Positions 1 to 11,057 are shown, counted from the first letter of the stretch. The stretch: 50,264 bases of DNA from Hydnum rufescens UP504 (GCA_014904985.1 MU129010.1:8331-58594), one strand, 5' to 3'. Numbers and translations are program-made. The notes: a model not told the origin generated them from the letters alone.

Positions 1-1400
1 GGGATGAGGAAGTAAAAAGCCCCCCCTCATATACGTTTGTCCGTGATGAGCGTGATCATTGCCTCGGTGGAGAAGCAAGTTGCGGCATACCCATGAAGTT
101 GTAGAGCCAGAAGATGAAAGAATCCCCCGCGCGATCGTACCTGATGAAGACCGAAGAGAAAATGAGTGGGGGCCCGGATGGAGTTCTGTTGGGAATAGAA
201 GCACCTCGCATTAAAGGGAACTTTGAAGCACAAGCTGACCATGCAGTACGCAAACTGATATAGGGAGGTAGAAAATAGGTGGGGCGAGGACCCGAGGACC
301 AAGAGGTCCTTTATCTTCAGGTATGGTTCAATTGCCTGGCGGATTCCATACCGAGATCGTCTGTGCGTGATGCGAATTTACGGAGTGATGGAATATTGGA
401 GGTAAATGGAGTGACATACAATGAGGAACTCAAGTTATGTGATGTGTAGATTGATCGACTACCACAGTCCAAGCCGATTGCGCACAGCTGCAACTGAGGA
501 GATGATACGATGATGCGTGTACTCGGATGACGCAAAAATGCTGAAGATCATGACTTACGGCCGCAATTGTTCATTGAGTATGAGATCAAGGCGCTGTGAG
601 CGTCTTGGGGTGCCGCGAATCAGCGGCAGCCGATCGCAGTAGCGTTTAGACCTGGGAAGATAGGAAGCGAGGCGTACGAGGCGGCGAAATTGGCCAGCAG
701 CAGATGATATGATGAGGTGCCTGGGGAGAACGGGAGATGAGAATTTGGTGCATTCATTTCGGCCTGTTGTACAGGACACCATTGCAGTTGAATTGGTCGT
801 AACTTGCATCCCCGTTTTTCGCGAGCGAGATCAGTATTCGGGATGTACGCGTTTCGTTGACACTTGTGTGGTGGGATATAAGAGTGCGGTTTGGCGTGGA
901 GAAAGGGAGGATTTTACCACAAAGACGGCCCACGCTCGTTTCATCGCGAATGATCTGGTTGAAAACATCTGTGACTGGTACGGAAAATTGGTGCATCCAT
1001 TGCATGATCCATCAGCTTGGCTTCGGTGTTGGTGTTAATATTACGCCTGGACTGCAGTTCTCAATGGCATTCCCGGTATCACTGCATCCATATCTTATGA
1101 ACCCCAGACGGGTAATTTCGGATTTGATCTGATGGCCAGAGAGCCAAAATATACGGACTTGACAGTGGCTGTGTGGGCAGGCGTGGATCGAGGGTGATGA
1201 CGACCTAACTGCACGCCCACAAGGACGATGAAGAGTCAGAATGAGCGTTCCCCCATGGGCTTTGATATATCAGCCTCCGCTGCTGGGCCACTTCGGCCCC
1301 AGACTAGGCGATCACAGAGTCAATCTGGGAACATCGACAGACACAGGAAGGAATAGACTGCAAGAATAGAAAACTTGCAGCAGAGGTGGTGGGGACGACG
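1..1400. other. CpG-rich stretch, no recognisable gene
   Basis: Open frames on both strands are all under 110 codons and none shows a family motif that I recognise. The base composition differs from the rest of the window because CpG is frequent, so this stretch has escaped the CpG decay seen in most neighbours or is recent. A short plus-strand frame around 1060-1190 (containing NGIPGITASISYEPQTGNFG) reads like protein but has no long extension. It may be the end of a decayed gene that begins outside the window. Confidence 0.3.
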
Positions 1401-1412
1401 GCGGGCATTTAG

Positions 1413-1881
1413 TCACGATGGAGAGCTTGCTGGTGCGATACTCTTGCCGAGATTTGTAAAGGTATTGCCGCCTTTCGAACTAGCTGGATTGGACAACAGT
1501 ATCCACATCTCCTCAATCAACTCTATGCCTGGCATTGGTGTATTGTGGACTATCCAAATGACACTTGGCCCCTGTCTAATGTGGCAACTAATTGAACTCT
1601 CTCTTTGAGAGAATTGAAAAGTCTGCTCCAAACCATTGATTCTGACACTCCACCTTGCAATGTCCCTTGGGCTGGTATGTGTACAGTATTTGTGATGCAG
1701 CTCTGAGCTAACTACTAATACAAGCACATAGCTGATAAGCTTGTCAAGGAGGGTGTGAACCTTCCCTTGCAAACCTTGGGGGTCTCCCACTGGTTGAGTT
1801 ATGTGATGGTACTGTTGTCTGCTGGGTTCATGAGTGTTCACCATGGGAGTCTGTCTTTGGTAAAGGTGTGGAAATGAGGGT
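1413..1881 (+). pseudogene. Decayed two-exon gene of unknown function
   Basis: One frame reads coherently across an intron. Exon 1 (to 1674) contains IAAFRTSWIGQQYPHLL, then LYAWHWCIVDYPNDTWPL and LRELKSLLQTIDSD. The intron is 1675-1731 (57 nt: GTATGT donor, GCTAAC and CTAAT branch candidates, CATAG acceptor). Exon 2 continues in phase with KLVKEGVNLPLQTLGVSHWL and HHGSLSLVKVW. Two in-frame TGA codons (after VATN and after VKVW) break it, and no start codon is visible because a TAG lies just upstream. The Trp/His-rich text looks like a conserved fungal protein, possibly carried by a transposon, but I cannot name its family. The longer open frame on the opposite strand over 1413-1922 is a shadow. 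Confidence 0.5.
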
Positions 1882-2279
1882 TCATGCCAAATGGGATCAG
1901 CACATGACTCAGCATGATGCAAAGGTCAGCTCTGGACCAGTCCTAAATGTGATGCAGAGATGGTCAATCCAGCTGAAAACCCAAGGTGTGCCCTTGCTGT
2001 GTCAGGGAAGGCACACAAGAGGAAAGACAATCCCCCTCCTGGTGAGGAGCTCTCTGACTCAGATGCACATCAGATCAAACACATGAAGAGGGCAGTGGCA
2101 CCTTCCTCCCCTCTTGCTGAAGAGCTAAGTGCCTGATGCCTCTTGGATTAGTGTCTGCACCTGTGTCTCATCCAACTTGTGCCTGCATTATTGTGCCATA
2201 TCTAAGTAGCAAGATTTGAAGGGAGATGTATTCAATGGTGACATGTATTCATTCTTTTCATTGTCTACATAACTAATAG

Positions 2280-2660
2280 ATGTGTCTGGTCTAGGCATGT
2301 CTAGGCATGTCTAGGCATGTCTCGGTGTGTCCAGGTGTGTCTAGGCATGTCTAGGTATGTCTAGGATGTGTCCAGGATGTGTCTAGACATGTCTAGACAT
2401 GCCTAGACTTGTCCAGACATGCCTAGACTTGTGTAGACATGCTATGTCTAGACATGGCATATCTAGACACATCTAAGCATGTCTAGACCTATATTGTATG
2501 CGCCTAGACACATACTCACTGGTATGTTCTGCACCACAATGCTCTTATTGATGAGTTCCTCTGTTGTATTGAGGGATTTTGTGTCCACATGCCTAGACAT
2601 GCATAGACACATATTTAGATCAGTTTGAGAATATCTAGGCATGTCTATGCATGATACTGT
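2280..2660. repeat. Degenerate 10-bp minisatellite, TGTCTAGRCA
   Basis: The decamer TGTCTAGGCA/TGTCTAGACA and variants repeats many times. It starts as near-perfect head-to-tail copies (2290-2350) and becomes more scattered toward 2660. The TAGACA core is shared with the repeat field at 3390-4240, so both probably belong to one larger element interrupted by the MITE-like copy at 2719-3203. Confidence 0.75.
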
Positions 2661-2718
2661 AAAGGATCATATGAGGGAGCCCCTATTGAAATGCTGGGTT
2701 GTGGATTAATTCCCCCCT

Positions 2719-3203
2719 CATCAGGAAAATCATTTACTCTCTGAAGACTCTAAAGCTGTAGAAGAGGGTGTAGTTAGAATAGGCTGAAGAGAAAAATGAC
2801 TCAAACATCCCACAACCAAGATTCAAACTTTGCACACAGACCTCCAGAGGCACATATATACCTCAAGGTTATTTCAACAAAATTCCCCCATACATATTGC
2901 CTGGTGCCTATGTATATAGGAACTTATGTAACATCTCTCTATATGGTAGCTTAGGTAGCATAATGATTATGTAATATTTAAAATGAAATGATTATGTAAT
3001 ATCTCCAATATAATGATTGTGTAATATTTTCAATATAATGATTATGTAATATTACCATATATGGCAGCTTATGTAATTCATCTTCCAGTACTTCCAGTAC
3101 TTCAGAAGGCTGAAAGAAGGCCTCTTCACAGACTCTGAAGAAGGGACTTGCTGTTAGGTTCCTGCCTTCAGAGTCTTTGAAGTGGCTTTTGATTTCCCTG
3201 ATG
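2719..3203 (+). mobile_element. MITE-like element, left copy (inverted pair)
   Basis: This 485-bp segment begins CATCAGGAAAATC and ends GATTTCCCTGATG, so it has its own short terminal inverted repeats. The segment at 4479-4971 is its inverted copy along the whole length, including ATATATACCTCAAGG, AATGATTATGTAATAT blocks and the CTTCAGAGTCT inner motifs. It has no coding potential. Each arm being bounded by TIRs argues for two independent MITE insertions or a composite element rather than simple long TIRs. Confidence 0.7.
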
Positions 3204-3389
3204 CTGGTACCCTAATAGAAACTCCCCAATGAGAAAGGGGGGGAGGGGGTGCCAATGGTTAGACTGAATCTGTGTTCCATGATTTTCTCACAAACACTCT
3301 GGCAGCACCTGAGTTATTCATCTAGAGACCATTTGGACCCTACCTAGGGCACCTGAACAAGCACCTTTGGGTCAGAGATTGGTAGTAGA

Positions 3390-4240
3390 CAGATCCACAG
3401 GAGCAACCACAACTATTTTAGACAGCATTAGACTCCTTGAAACACCTAATGATGTCATCCAAGCAATTGCCTTTGTTTTGATTTGGACACTGGTAGACAC
3501 CATTAGACATCTCTTAGTACTGCCACCTGAGCAGGTGCCATTATGGCAAAATGTTTGACTTAGACACCATTAGACACCACCTAATGATGTCACCTGAGTA
3601 GGTGCCCTTATGTCAAAAAGTTTGATTTAGACATTACTAGGCAGGCATCCACAAGAGTCCCACAATTTAGGGGTCTAGATATCATTAGACACCTCTTAGT
3701 AATACCACTTGAGCAGGTGCTTTGGTGCCAAAATGTTTGATTTAGACACCAGTAGGCATGCATCCACAAGTGCTGACTTAGACATTGGACTCCATGAGAC
3801 ACCACCTAATGATGTCCCCTGAGCAGATGCTTTTGTTTCAATTTAGACACTAGTAGACATGCATCTGCAATAGTACCATGATTATTGATCTAGACACCAT
3901 TAGACCCCCACCAGTCCAAGCAGGGACCCTAGGAAAATGTTTGATTTAGACACTAGTAGACATCATTAGACACCTATTTGTACTGCCACTGGGGGCCTTG
4001 GGCTCAAAATGTTTGATTTAGACACCAGTAGACACACAGTACAGATGATAGACATCTCTAAGGTTCCAGAAAATATCATATTAGACCTGCCTAAATTAGA
4101 CCTGTAACACTCTCCAGCTGGTGAACAAACCCTCCCAGGTGGCACCTGTGGCAGGCTCTTTTAGACATGTCTATATAGTGAACTTGGAAAAAATTCCCTA
4201 AAAATACTCCTCAGGCATGTCTTAGACACACCTATACTGA
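3390..4240. repeat. Field of TAGACA/TAGACACC repeats
   Basis: A loose unit of about 100-140 bp recurs at least five times. Its parts are: TTTGATTTAGACACYAGTAGACA, then CATTAGACACCTCTTAGTA, then CCACCTGAGCAGGTGC and a copy of CAAAATGTTTGA. TAGACA-type hexamers occur dozens of times in both orientations. It has no coding potential. Dense short motifs in both orientations resemble subterminal transposase-binding repeats, but no terminus or transposase is visible here. Confidence 0.65.
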
Positions 4241-4249
4241 GAACACCTC

Positions 4250-4478
4250 TTAGGTGGTTTCCAGATGCAAACTCAAATCACCCCAGAGGTACTGTTTTGA
4301 GGGTGCATTAGGTGGAGACAGGTGTGTCCCCCACCCTTCACATATTTACAAATAAACCATACCTCCCTCCTGTAGCCCCAAGACATCCCTCCCCACTTCC
4401 TAAAAAGGAGAAAGGAAAAGGTGACTGCCTAGATAGATTAAAATGATATTCCATCTTTCATTTCTTGTACATGCACTA
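4250..4478. other. Spacer between repeat field and right MITE copy
   Basis: I see no gene and no clear repeat. A few further TAGACA hexamers occur at its left edge. Confidence 0.4.
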
Positions 4479-4971
4479 CATCAGGAAAATTAAAAGCCAC
4501 TTTGAAGACTCTGAAGGCAGGAAGGGCCTAACACTAAGTCCCTTCTTCAGAGTCTGTGAAGAGGCCTTCTTCCAGCCTTCTGAAGTACTGGAAGTACTGG
4601 AAGATGAATTACATGAGCTGCCATATTTCATATGTGGATATGTGACATAAGCTACCATATATGGTAACATTACATAATCATTATATTACATAAGCTGCAT
4701 ATAGAAAATGCTAGCTAAGCTACCATATAGAGAGATGTTACATAAGCTCCTATATACATAAGCACTGGGCAATATGTATGGGGGGGAATGTTGTTGAAAC
4801 AACCTTGAGGTATATATGTGCCTCTGGAGGTCTGTGTGCAGAGTTTGAATCTCAGTTGTGGGACATTTGAGTCATTGTTCTCTTCACCCTATTCTAACTA
4901 CACCCTCTTCTACAGCTTCAGAGTCTTCAGAGATATATCCCATCTTCAGACAGTAAATGATTTTCCTGATG
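4479..4971 (-). mobile_element. MITE-like element, right copy (inverted pair)
   Basis: This 493-bp inverted counterpart of 2719-3203 begins CATCAGGAAAATTAAAAGCC and ends ATGATTTTCCTGATG. Relative to the left copy it has small indels, for example an extra block near 4930-4950. The short open frames in it (for example over 4465-4650) are repeat sequence, not genes. The pair encloses the TAGACA field like the arms of a composite transposon. Confidence 0.7.
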
Positions 4972-5096
4972 CACCAGTATAACACCTTTGCACAAATGCT
5001 GATTCTTCATACTCACAATGCCCAGGCTTCTGCAGCACACCCAAGGTCATTGCCACATAGCCAGCCCCCACCAGTTTGTATTAGCACTACCTGCCT

Positions 5097-5719
5097 ATGC
5101 TGGATGATTGGCTTCCCAGAAATACCCAGCCCCTTGACTGCATTGAGGACTGCCCACAAGTCTATGCCAGACCCTCTTCCCAGCCTGCAACAAAGCCCAG
5201 CATTAAGATTTACCTACCTTCTCCTTCAACTCAGGAGTGGATCATGGCTCTTTCCATCCCACACTCCAAAGCTCAGTGGCTGTCTCACTGCCCTCTTAAG
5301 TGGCTGAGATATGTCATGTTTGCCATATGTGGGGCAAAAGGTGACCTCTGCACTGATAAAGAGGGAAACCTTGTTGATTACAACTTTAGTTTGGATGACC
5401 CACTTGCTGAGCATTACTATTACCTTCCCAATGGTAAAATTCCTTGTTCAAGCTCTGCCTTCTGCTGAATCTCAACCAATTCCTAGGAACCATCTGCCAT
5501 CTCATTGATCCCAGCATTTTCAATGGACACATCACCACCACTGCTAAAATGCCACATTGCTCTGATTTCCACAAAGACATCATCAAATGTGATGGCAACA
5601 ATTGTGTCATCACAGGATGGTTGGATGGCAAGGCCACCCACATCTTCCCCTTATGCAAGGGTGAAATGGTGCTGTACATCCTGTTTCTTTGGTTTTACAA
5701 TGCATTGATTTGCTTCTAG
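5097..5719 (+). pseudogene. HNH-nuclease-domain protein, frameshifted
   Basis: The N-terminal part (5097-5465) contains WLRYVMFAICGAKGD and a DPLAEHYYYLPNG block, as in fungal proteins that carry an HNH_2-type domain. After a frame change near 5450 the nuclease core follows: DFHKDIIKCDGNNCVITG, then GKATHIFPLCKGEM. These match the RDG-x-CV-TG...AxHI-P-KG pattern of that domain, with the usual AHI reduced to THI. A candidate acceptor TGCTTCTAG ends at 5719. The copy lacks a clear start and a C-terminal region. In fungi such proteins are numerous and poorly characterised, so a DNA-cleavage role is inferred from the domain only. Confidence 0.65.
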
Positions 5720-6223
5720 TCATTTCAGGTTGTTGTTGAAGGACCAAAAGGTGGAAATGCAGATGGAGATGTCAAAATGCCAAATTCATGGGCTGATTTG
5801 TCAAAGTGGCAAAAAAGAAAGAGCACAATGACAAAACCCCAAATATAGGTAGAGTGCCAAACTTTCCATCTGAAATGCCACTAAAAAATTAAATGGCTGG
5901 CAAGTTCCACTTCACTCAACACCAAGGCCCTAGGCCAAAATAGAGAGTGCAACTTAAGGCAAAAACTTATAATGGCACTGGTCCCATATTTCAAAAACCC
6001 ACAGTTGTGCAAGATTCTCCTCCTAATCTAGCTAGATTGACACTCATACAACATCTGCTGAAGTGCATCCTATATAGGCAGGCACTTGTGGGGGTGGTGG
6101 CTCTGCCTCCAACCCCATTGGAAATCACTGGCAATGGCTGAGCAGCTGTATATAAGATGGGCGTTCTCCTGCTATTGCCAGCATATACAATGAGTAGGGT
6201 GTCCTCTGAAGAGGAGCTGCTGC
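5720..6223. other. AT-rich spacer with possible promoter
   Basis: I see no gene. Near the right end a TGTATATAAG sequence (about 6146-6155) lies roughly 70-100 bp before the next coding stretch and could be a TATA element for it. Confidence 0.3.
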
Positions 6224-7842
6224 ATGCTTGGCATCTCATCTGAACATGGCTTCACAGTTCACAGTTCTCCCCATAGCACTCATACTCCTTTGTTGCCACC
6301 TACTCCTCTTAATTCCCTTCCCATCATACAGAGTGGAATCTCTCACACTCCTTCATCAAATCCTAATCCTATTCTCAATTCTTCTCCCTCACCTATTTAT
6401 CAGCCAGCACCTTCAACCAACTTGACAGAGTTCCAGTCCATGGCCACAGCTGTGTCAGGCAAGTGGTCCTATTATTCTCTCATTTGGTTCTACCAACTTA
6501 TGGCTTGAATATCCCCATAGAAGGTTCATCCAGATCTCAACTGGTGCACCCAGCAAGGGTGCATCCTCCACCAGTGGCTCTTTACCCAGGTTTCCCTGCT
6601 TTGAGCACTGCTAGTGGGGGACTCTGGGGCTTAGATTCATCCAATTACCCTATGCATGTTGCCAATCAACAGCAGATTTCCTCAGCTCAGAGACATTGAG
6701 CCTCTTTGGATCATGGAGGTCACCACCCAATTCCTAGGCCCAGGCCTTGTTCTGGGACTCAAAAAACTCCGGGCCTTGGTCCAACTGCTCAAGTTGTCAG
6801 TGTGCCTGAGCCCCTATACCTCAATTTGAGGGTCAAATTGCACAGCACTATGGTGAGTGTCAATAAGGGGAAGGGTTCCTTGATTTATAGAGCTCTTTAC
6901 CACCACAACTAGAATGACCTAGAAGATGCCATGCATGACTTAGTCCAAGGGCAGGTTGCTGCAAAATCATACATGGTATTGGCCACAATGGCTGGACACC
7001 ACAGTTTCAGGCTTGCTGCCCTGAATTGTACTGTTGACTTCCCCAGGATGAGCATCAATACATCAATCCAAGACCTCATTGATGCAGTGCAGACCAAATT
7101 CTGCAAGGGTCCACTTTGTGTGTGCTTTCCAGACTTTGGTCTTCAACCTGATGGCCTGAAAACTGTCTTATTCCACTGCTTGGTAATGAAACACTGGGGT
7201 CAATGGTACCATGTCAATAACCTTCCAACTCTGCCTCAAATGGAGATCATTGCAGCTCCCTTGTCATCAATGCTGTGTCATCTGTATGTTGGAAAGATGC
7301 AATTCAACTATCCCACTGTGTTTGGAAATTCCACTGGAGGTCATGAGTGCTTCACCTTGAGGCTTGGTGTGTCCCAACTTATCTTGCCCCCCAGGCCAGT
7401 CTTACCTGTTGCAACATCTCTACAGTTCCAGCAACAAACAGCATGTTGTGTGCAGTGCCAGGGCTACTGGGGTCAAGGCACAACTGCAGTGGCTATTGCC
7501 TGCTTCATGGGATCTGTGCTGACAATCTTGACTTGTGCTCTGATGTGGGGGGGCCCAATGCAAATCTGGACCCAGGCTTCTGTTGGTGGCTAAACTGTGA
7601 AAGTCCCAATGATATTCTGGAATTTGCAACCTCTTCTTCTTTGCACCCATCACCATCTCTTTCTCCACCACTTGCTTTTCCCTCTCCTCTTGTGTCCCCC
7701 ATGTCCCCTACATCCCCTGGATCATCCACTTCACATGAATCACCCCTAGAGTTGCCTGTCATGATTCCCACACCTTCATCATTGCCCCTCATGGCCCCCA
7801 CATTGTTATCCCTTGCAGCTCCCATGTCATCATCCCTCATGG
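6224..7842 (+). pseudogene. Long decayed ORF of unknown function
   Basis: A Ser/Pro/Asn-rich N-terminal segment (about 6224-6450) is followed by one frame that stays open from about 6520 to 7593 apart from two stops (near 6697 and 6910). It contains VKLHSTMVSVNKGKGSLIYR, then DLVQGQVAAKSYMVLAT, LIDAVQTKFCKGPLCVCFPD and GGHECFTLRLG. A +1 overlapping frame (7347-7842) continues into a Pro/Ser-rich tail. The exon break near 6455-6530 could be a GC-AG intron (GCAAGT...CCCATAG). Even amino-acid composition over 350 codons suggests a real former protein. I do not recognise the family. It is cut at 7842 by an LTR II fragment. Confidence 0.5.
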
Positions 7843-8056
7843 TGTGGAAGATAAAAACATCCAGTATCAGAAAATGCGAATATCCAGTGATCCCAGCCTA
7901 AGGAATGATCATGTGACCTATTATAAAATTAATTACAGCTATGCATGAGAACAGAATTCATTTGATTACTCTGTCAGTTTTGATTGGAGAGGCATGCCCA
8001 TATAACACTTGGAAAGCCATGATTCACACCTTTTGAATGGTACCAAACACAAGTCA
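7843..8056 (+). repeat. LTR II, 5' fragment in sense orientation
   Basis: It starts TGTGGAAGATAAAAACATCC, the LTR II 5' end also found at 36436 and, reversed, at 10664. It breaks off after about 214 bp. The pentamer CATGG lies immediately before it (7838-7842) and again at 8057-8061, so it may be a deleted insertion with a target duplication, or this may be chance. Confidence 0.65.
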
Positions 8057-8061
8057 CATGG

Positions 8062-9146
8062 CATAGAAGAAGGGTTGGGAGCTCCAATGACTGTCAAATA
8101 AAAATCGGGTTCAGCCAGTCTGTAGATAGGAGACTGTGTTTCTGTTTATTCAAATGGGTTGGTTTGCTTCAATGGTTGATCACTCTCTGCAAGATATGTA
8201 TGTGTTTTATTGGAGAATGGAATGTGATATGGACTAGCAATAGTCAATGATATATTGTAGATGCTTATAGGAAGGCTTATACATTGTATGGAATGCTTAT
8301 AGAAAGGCTTATATGTGGAGGATGCTTATGGAAAGGCTTATACATCTGGGATGCTTGTGGAAAGGCTTATACATGTTCATGTTGTGTTTGTTCATTTACT
8401 GATGTTTGTGTGTCCTTGTTTATGTCCTCCTAGTCAAAATGCGGATATCTGTGGGCTATAGAATGGTCAGTGCTTGGTTAGTTTGGTTAGTATGCTTCAA
8501 TCTTCTTTCCTGACTTGTATTTTGTTATGCTTACTTTTTCCTTGGATGTCCAGCAACTCTAACCTTAGGTTCTGCAACTATCCTTGGCTTCAGTATTTCG
8601 CATAGATGGCTTCCAGTAGCTTGGTCTCAACAACCTTGAAGATGACTTAGCTCCAGATGGCTTCAGATAGACAGTTCTTTAGATTATAAGCAGAATTGTA
8701 GACAGTAGTAGACAGTGGTTGATTTCCAGAGTGAGGATCTGGGGGGGGAACAAGAAAATCTGCTAGCTTATATACCTATCTGAAGGTGGCTGTGCATGGA
8801 GCGAGAACAAAAGAGTAATAAAGCTATGAGATCATAGTGGAGTAGAACAAAAGAGTAATAAAGAAATGATGTCATAATGTAGTCATAGCTGAGTCATCCA
8901 TAGAGTGTGATGTCATAGTGATGTCATTCATAAAGGAAATGATGTCACTAGTTTGCTGGGCTTGTGGAGTAGTTGGAGCATGATGTCACTGACCATGTGG
9001 AGCATTCTGGGAGGCGAATGAAGGGATATCTCCAGGTTCTGGAGATTAATTTGAGCATAGTCCAATGGTTAAGGTGTTTTGTTGCTGATTGAGAATGGGG
9101 ACAAGTGCATGGAATGAGATTCGATGCAGAAGCAGCAGTTTGCATC
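8062..9146 (-). mobile_element. LTR II body, antisense, lacking its 5' module
   Basis: This copy of the LTR II body is read against the LTR sense direction. It begins ATAGAAGAAGG-TTGGGAGCTCC and ends at AGTTTGCATCCG, the junction where complete copies continue into the 530-bp 5' module. An internal minisatellite of about 29 bp (GATGCTTATGGAAAGGCTTATACAT, four copies, 8258-8370) is expanded relative to other copies. The short ORFs in it are not genes. Confidence 0.75.
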
Positions 9147-9148
9147 CG

Positions 9149-10664
9149 TTATAGAAGAAGGATTGGGAGCTCCAATGACTGTCAAATCAAACTCTGGTTC
9201 AGCCAGTGTGTAGATGGGAGACTGTATTTCTGTTTTTATTCAATGGGCTGGTTCGCTCTGATGGTTGATCACTCTCTAACCAGTTGTGTGTGGTATTTAG
9301 TAATATTATGGTATGGACTAGCTATAGTCAATGATATATCATGGGATGCTTGTGAAAGGCTTATACGTGTTGTATTGAACTGTTTACTGCTCTTTGTGTG
9401 TACCTATTTGTGTCCTCCTGGTCAAAATGCGGATTCTAAAGTGGTTCTAGACTGGTTAAGCTTGATTTAGTGTGTCAATGTATTTCTTTCTTCTTCTGAC
9501 TTGATTTTGTTATTACTCACCTTTCCTTGGATGTCCAGCAACTCTAACCTTAGGTCCTGCAACTATCCTTGGCTTAGTATTTTGTGCAGAGGGCTTCCCA
9601 GTGACTTAGTCTTTAACAACCTTGTATATGACTCAGCTCCAGATGGCTTTAGATCAGTACTCTCTTCAGATGCAAGCAGATTTTGTAGACAGTAGTATAT
9701 TCCAGTAGTGAGGAGATGGGGGGATACAGGAAAATTTACCAGCTTTTATACCTTTCTGAAGGTGGCTGTGTTTGAAGAATATGACTCACTCCTAGGTGAG
9801 TCATGTGTGAGAACAATAGGGTTGTCAAGGAGGGTGAATCATTCATAAGGTGGTTGCATGATAGGTGAGTCATTCATAAAGTGGTTGCAAGGAAGGTGAG
9901 TCATTCATAAACAGAACAAAAGGGTAGTCAAGGAGGTGTTATCTTTCTTATCTGTGAAGTTCTAGAAGTTATTTGTGGCAATGGGAGATAAAATCAAAGG
10001 ATATTCCCAAGTTCTTGGAGATTAATTTGTTTGTAGTCCAGTGGTTAAGATGTTTTTGTTGCTGGTTGATAATGGGGACAAGTGCATGGGATGGGATTCG
10101 ATGTAGAAACTACAGTTTGCATCCGTAATACACATTCTTGGTATCATTTGATGCGTATTTTTAACAGCCTTCTGGGCGCAGTGGTTCCAAGCAGATCAGA
10201 TGCAAACTGACAGAGAGATTTGTAAAATACTGATGGGTGTTGATTCTGATAATAATATTGTTCTATAGAGCTCAGTTTTGATCTGTTCTTCGCGTGCTCA
10301 GTACCGTTGGATGCGGATTTTTTATATCTTTCTAGGAAAGGTTATTCCGAGAGGATTGGATGTGAACTGACGGAGGAATTTGTTTTTTACTGGAAATTCC
10401 AGATTTTGACAGTAATATTGGTCTGGAGAGTGCATTTTTGGTCCGTTCGACCTGTGTTTGGTACCATTAGAAAGGTGTGAATTGTGGCTTCCAAGAGTTA
10501 TATGGGTGTACCTCTCTGATCAAAACTGATGGAGTAATTGAATGAACTCTGTTTTCATGCATAGCCGTAATTAATTTCGTAATAGGTCACATGATCATTT
10601 CAATGGCTGGGATCAATCAATATTTGCATTTTCTGATACTGGATGTTTTTATCTTCCACACCAG
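9149..10664 (-). mobile_element. Complete LTR II copy, antisense (solo LTR)
   Basis: The 1.5-kb unit runs from TATAGAAGAAGG to CTTCCACA. Reversed, it starts TGTGGAAG and ends CTTCTATA, which is the same end that abuts the Gypsy II primer-binding region at 45996. Read in the sense direction it holds the 5' module with two tandem units of about 160 bp, a tRNA-like A/B-box stretch, a cluster of TGASTCA sites, a TATA box (TATAAAAG) and the R/U5-like remainder. It abuts a truncated LTR II on the left and a hairpin relic on the right. I see no exact target duplication. Confidence 0.75.
10034..10103 (+). other. tRNA-like A box and B box inside LTR II
   Basis: TAGTCCAGTGG at 10034-10044 fits the pol III A-box consensus TRGYNNANNNG. 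GGATTCGATG at 10094-10103 resembles a B box, 60 bp downstream. The same stretch recurs in the other LTR II copies (near 9075-9125, 36341-36411 and, reversed, 37000-37070). The stems of a true tRNA cloverleaf do not form convincingly, so this is at best a tRNA-derived remnant. Confidence 0.35.
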
Positions 10665-10735
10665 CTGCTCTTTTGGCATTGCCTTCAATTTTTTTTGTTT
10701 ACTACCATGCTGAGTGAAAACACAGCAGGGGATAA
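10665..10735 (-). repeat. Half of an intronic hairpin unit from the array
   Basis: CAGCTGCTCTTTTGGCATTGC followed by a T-run and a TACTA-like segment matches the downstream half of the intronic hairpin at 16734-16769 and its following intron sequence, read on the minus strand of that array. The upstream half is missing: the LTR II end sits within a few bases of the hairpin centre. Confidence 0.55.
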
Positions 10736-11055
10736 ATACATGTATAGTAGTAGAGTAATAATAACATGCTATGGACATAAGAATCCTAAGTAAATAATAA
10801 TAAATAATTGTGATTATTGCTGATAAGCCTGCATAGCCTGCTGACCCATTTGGGGGTGTTCCTGGGCATTCCAGGACCTATCCCAATACCCCCCTAGGGC
10901 CCCAACCAAATATATCCATATGGTTCCACTCAGTGTTTGATTCTGCTCCAGAAAGATGGCAAGATGTCAATTTGACATCCAAGGATTGTCAATTGACATC
11001 AAAGAAAAAATAGGCCTCTTAGGCTGACTAGATGAGGCATTTGTCCCACCTATTA
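10736..11055. other. Spacer, no gene seen
   Basis: This is AT-rich sequence with no usable frame or recognisable repeat. It separates the hairpin relic from the truncated 3' end of the Copia element. Confidence 0.4.
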
Positions 11056-11057
11056 AG

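Noticed and set aside
709..1132. Overlapping plus-strand frames of 91-109 codons as genes
   Set aside because: No motif, no intron signals, and three frames of equal length overlap. CpG richness alone is not evidence for coding.
1413..1922. A 169-codon minus-strand frame
   Set aside because: The plus strand reads coherently across an intron with splice signals over the same bases, so the minus frame is a shadow.
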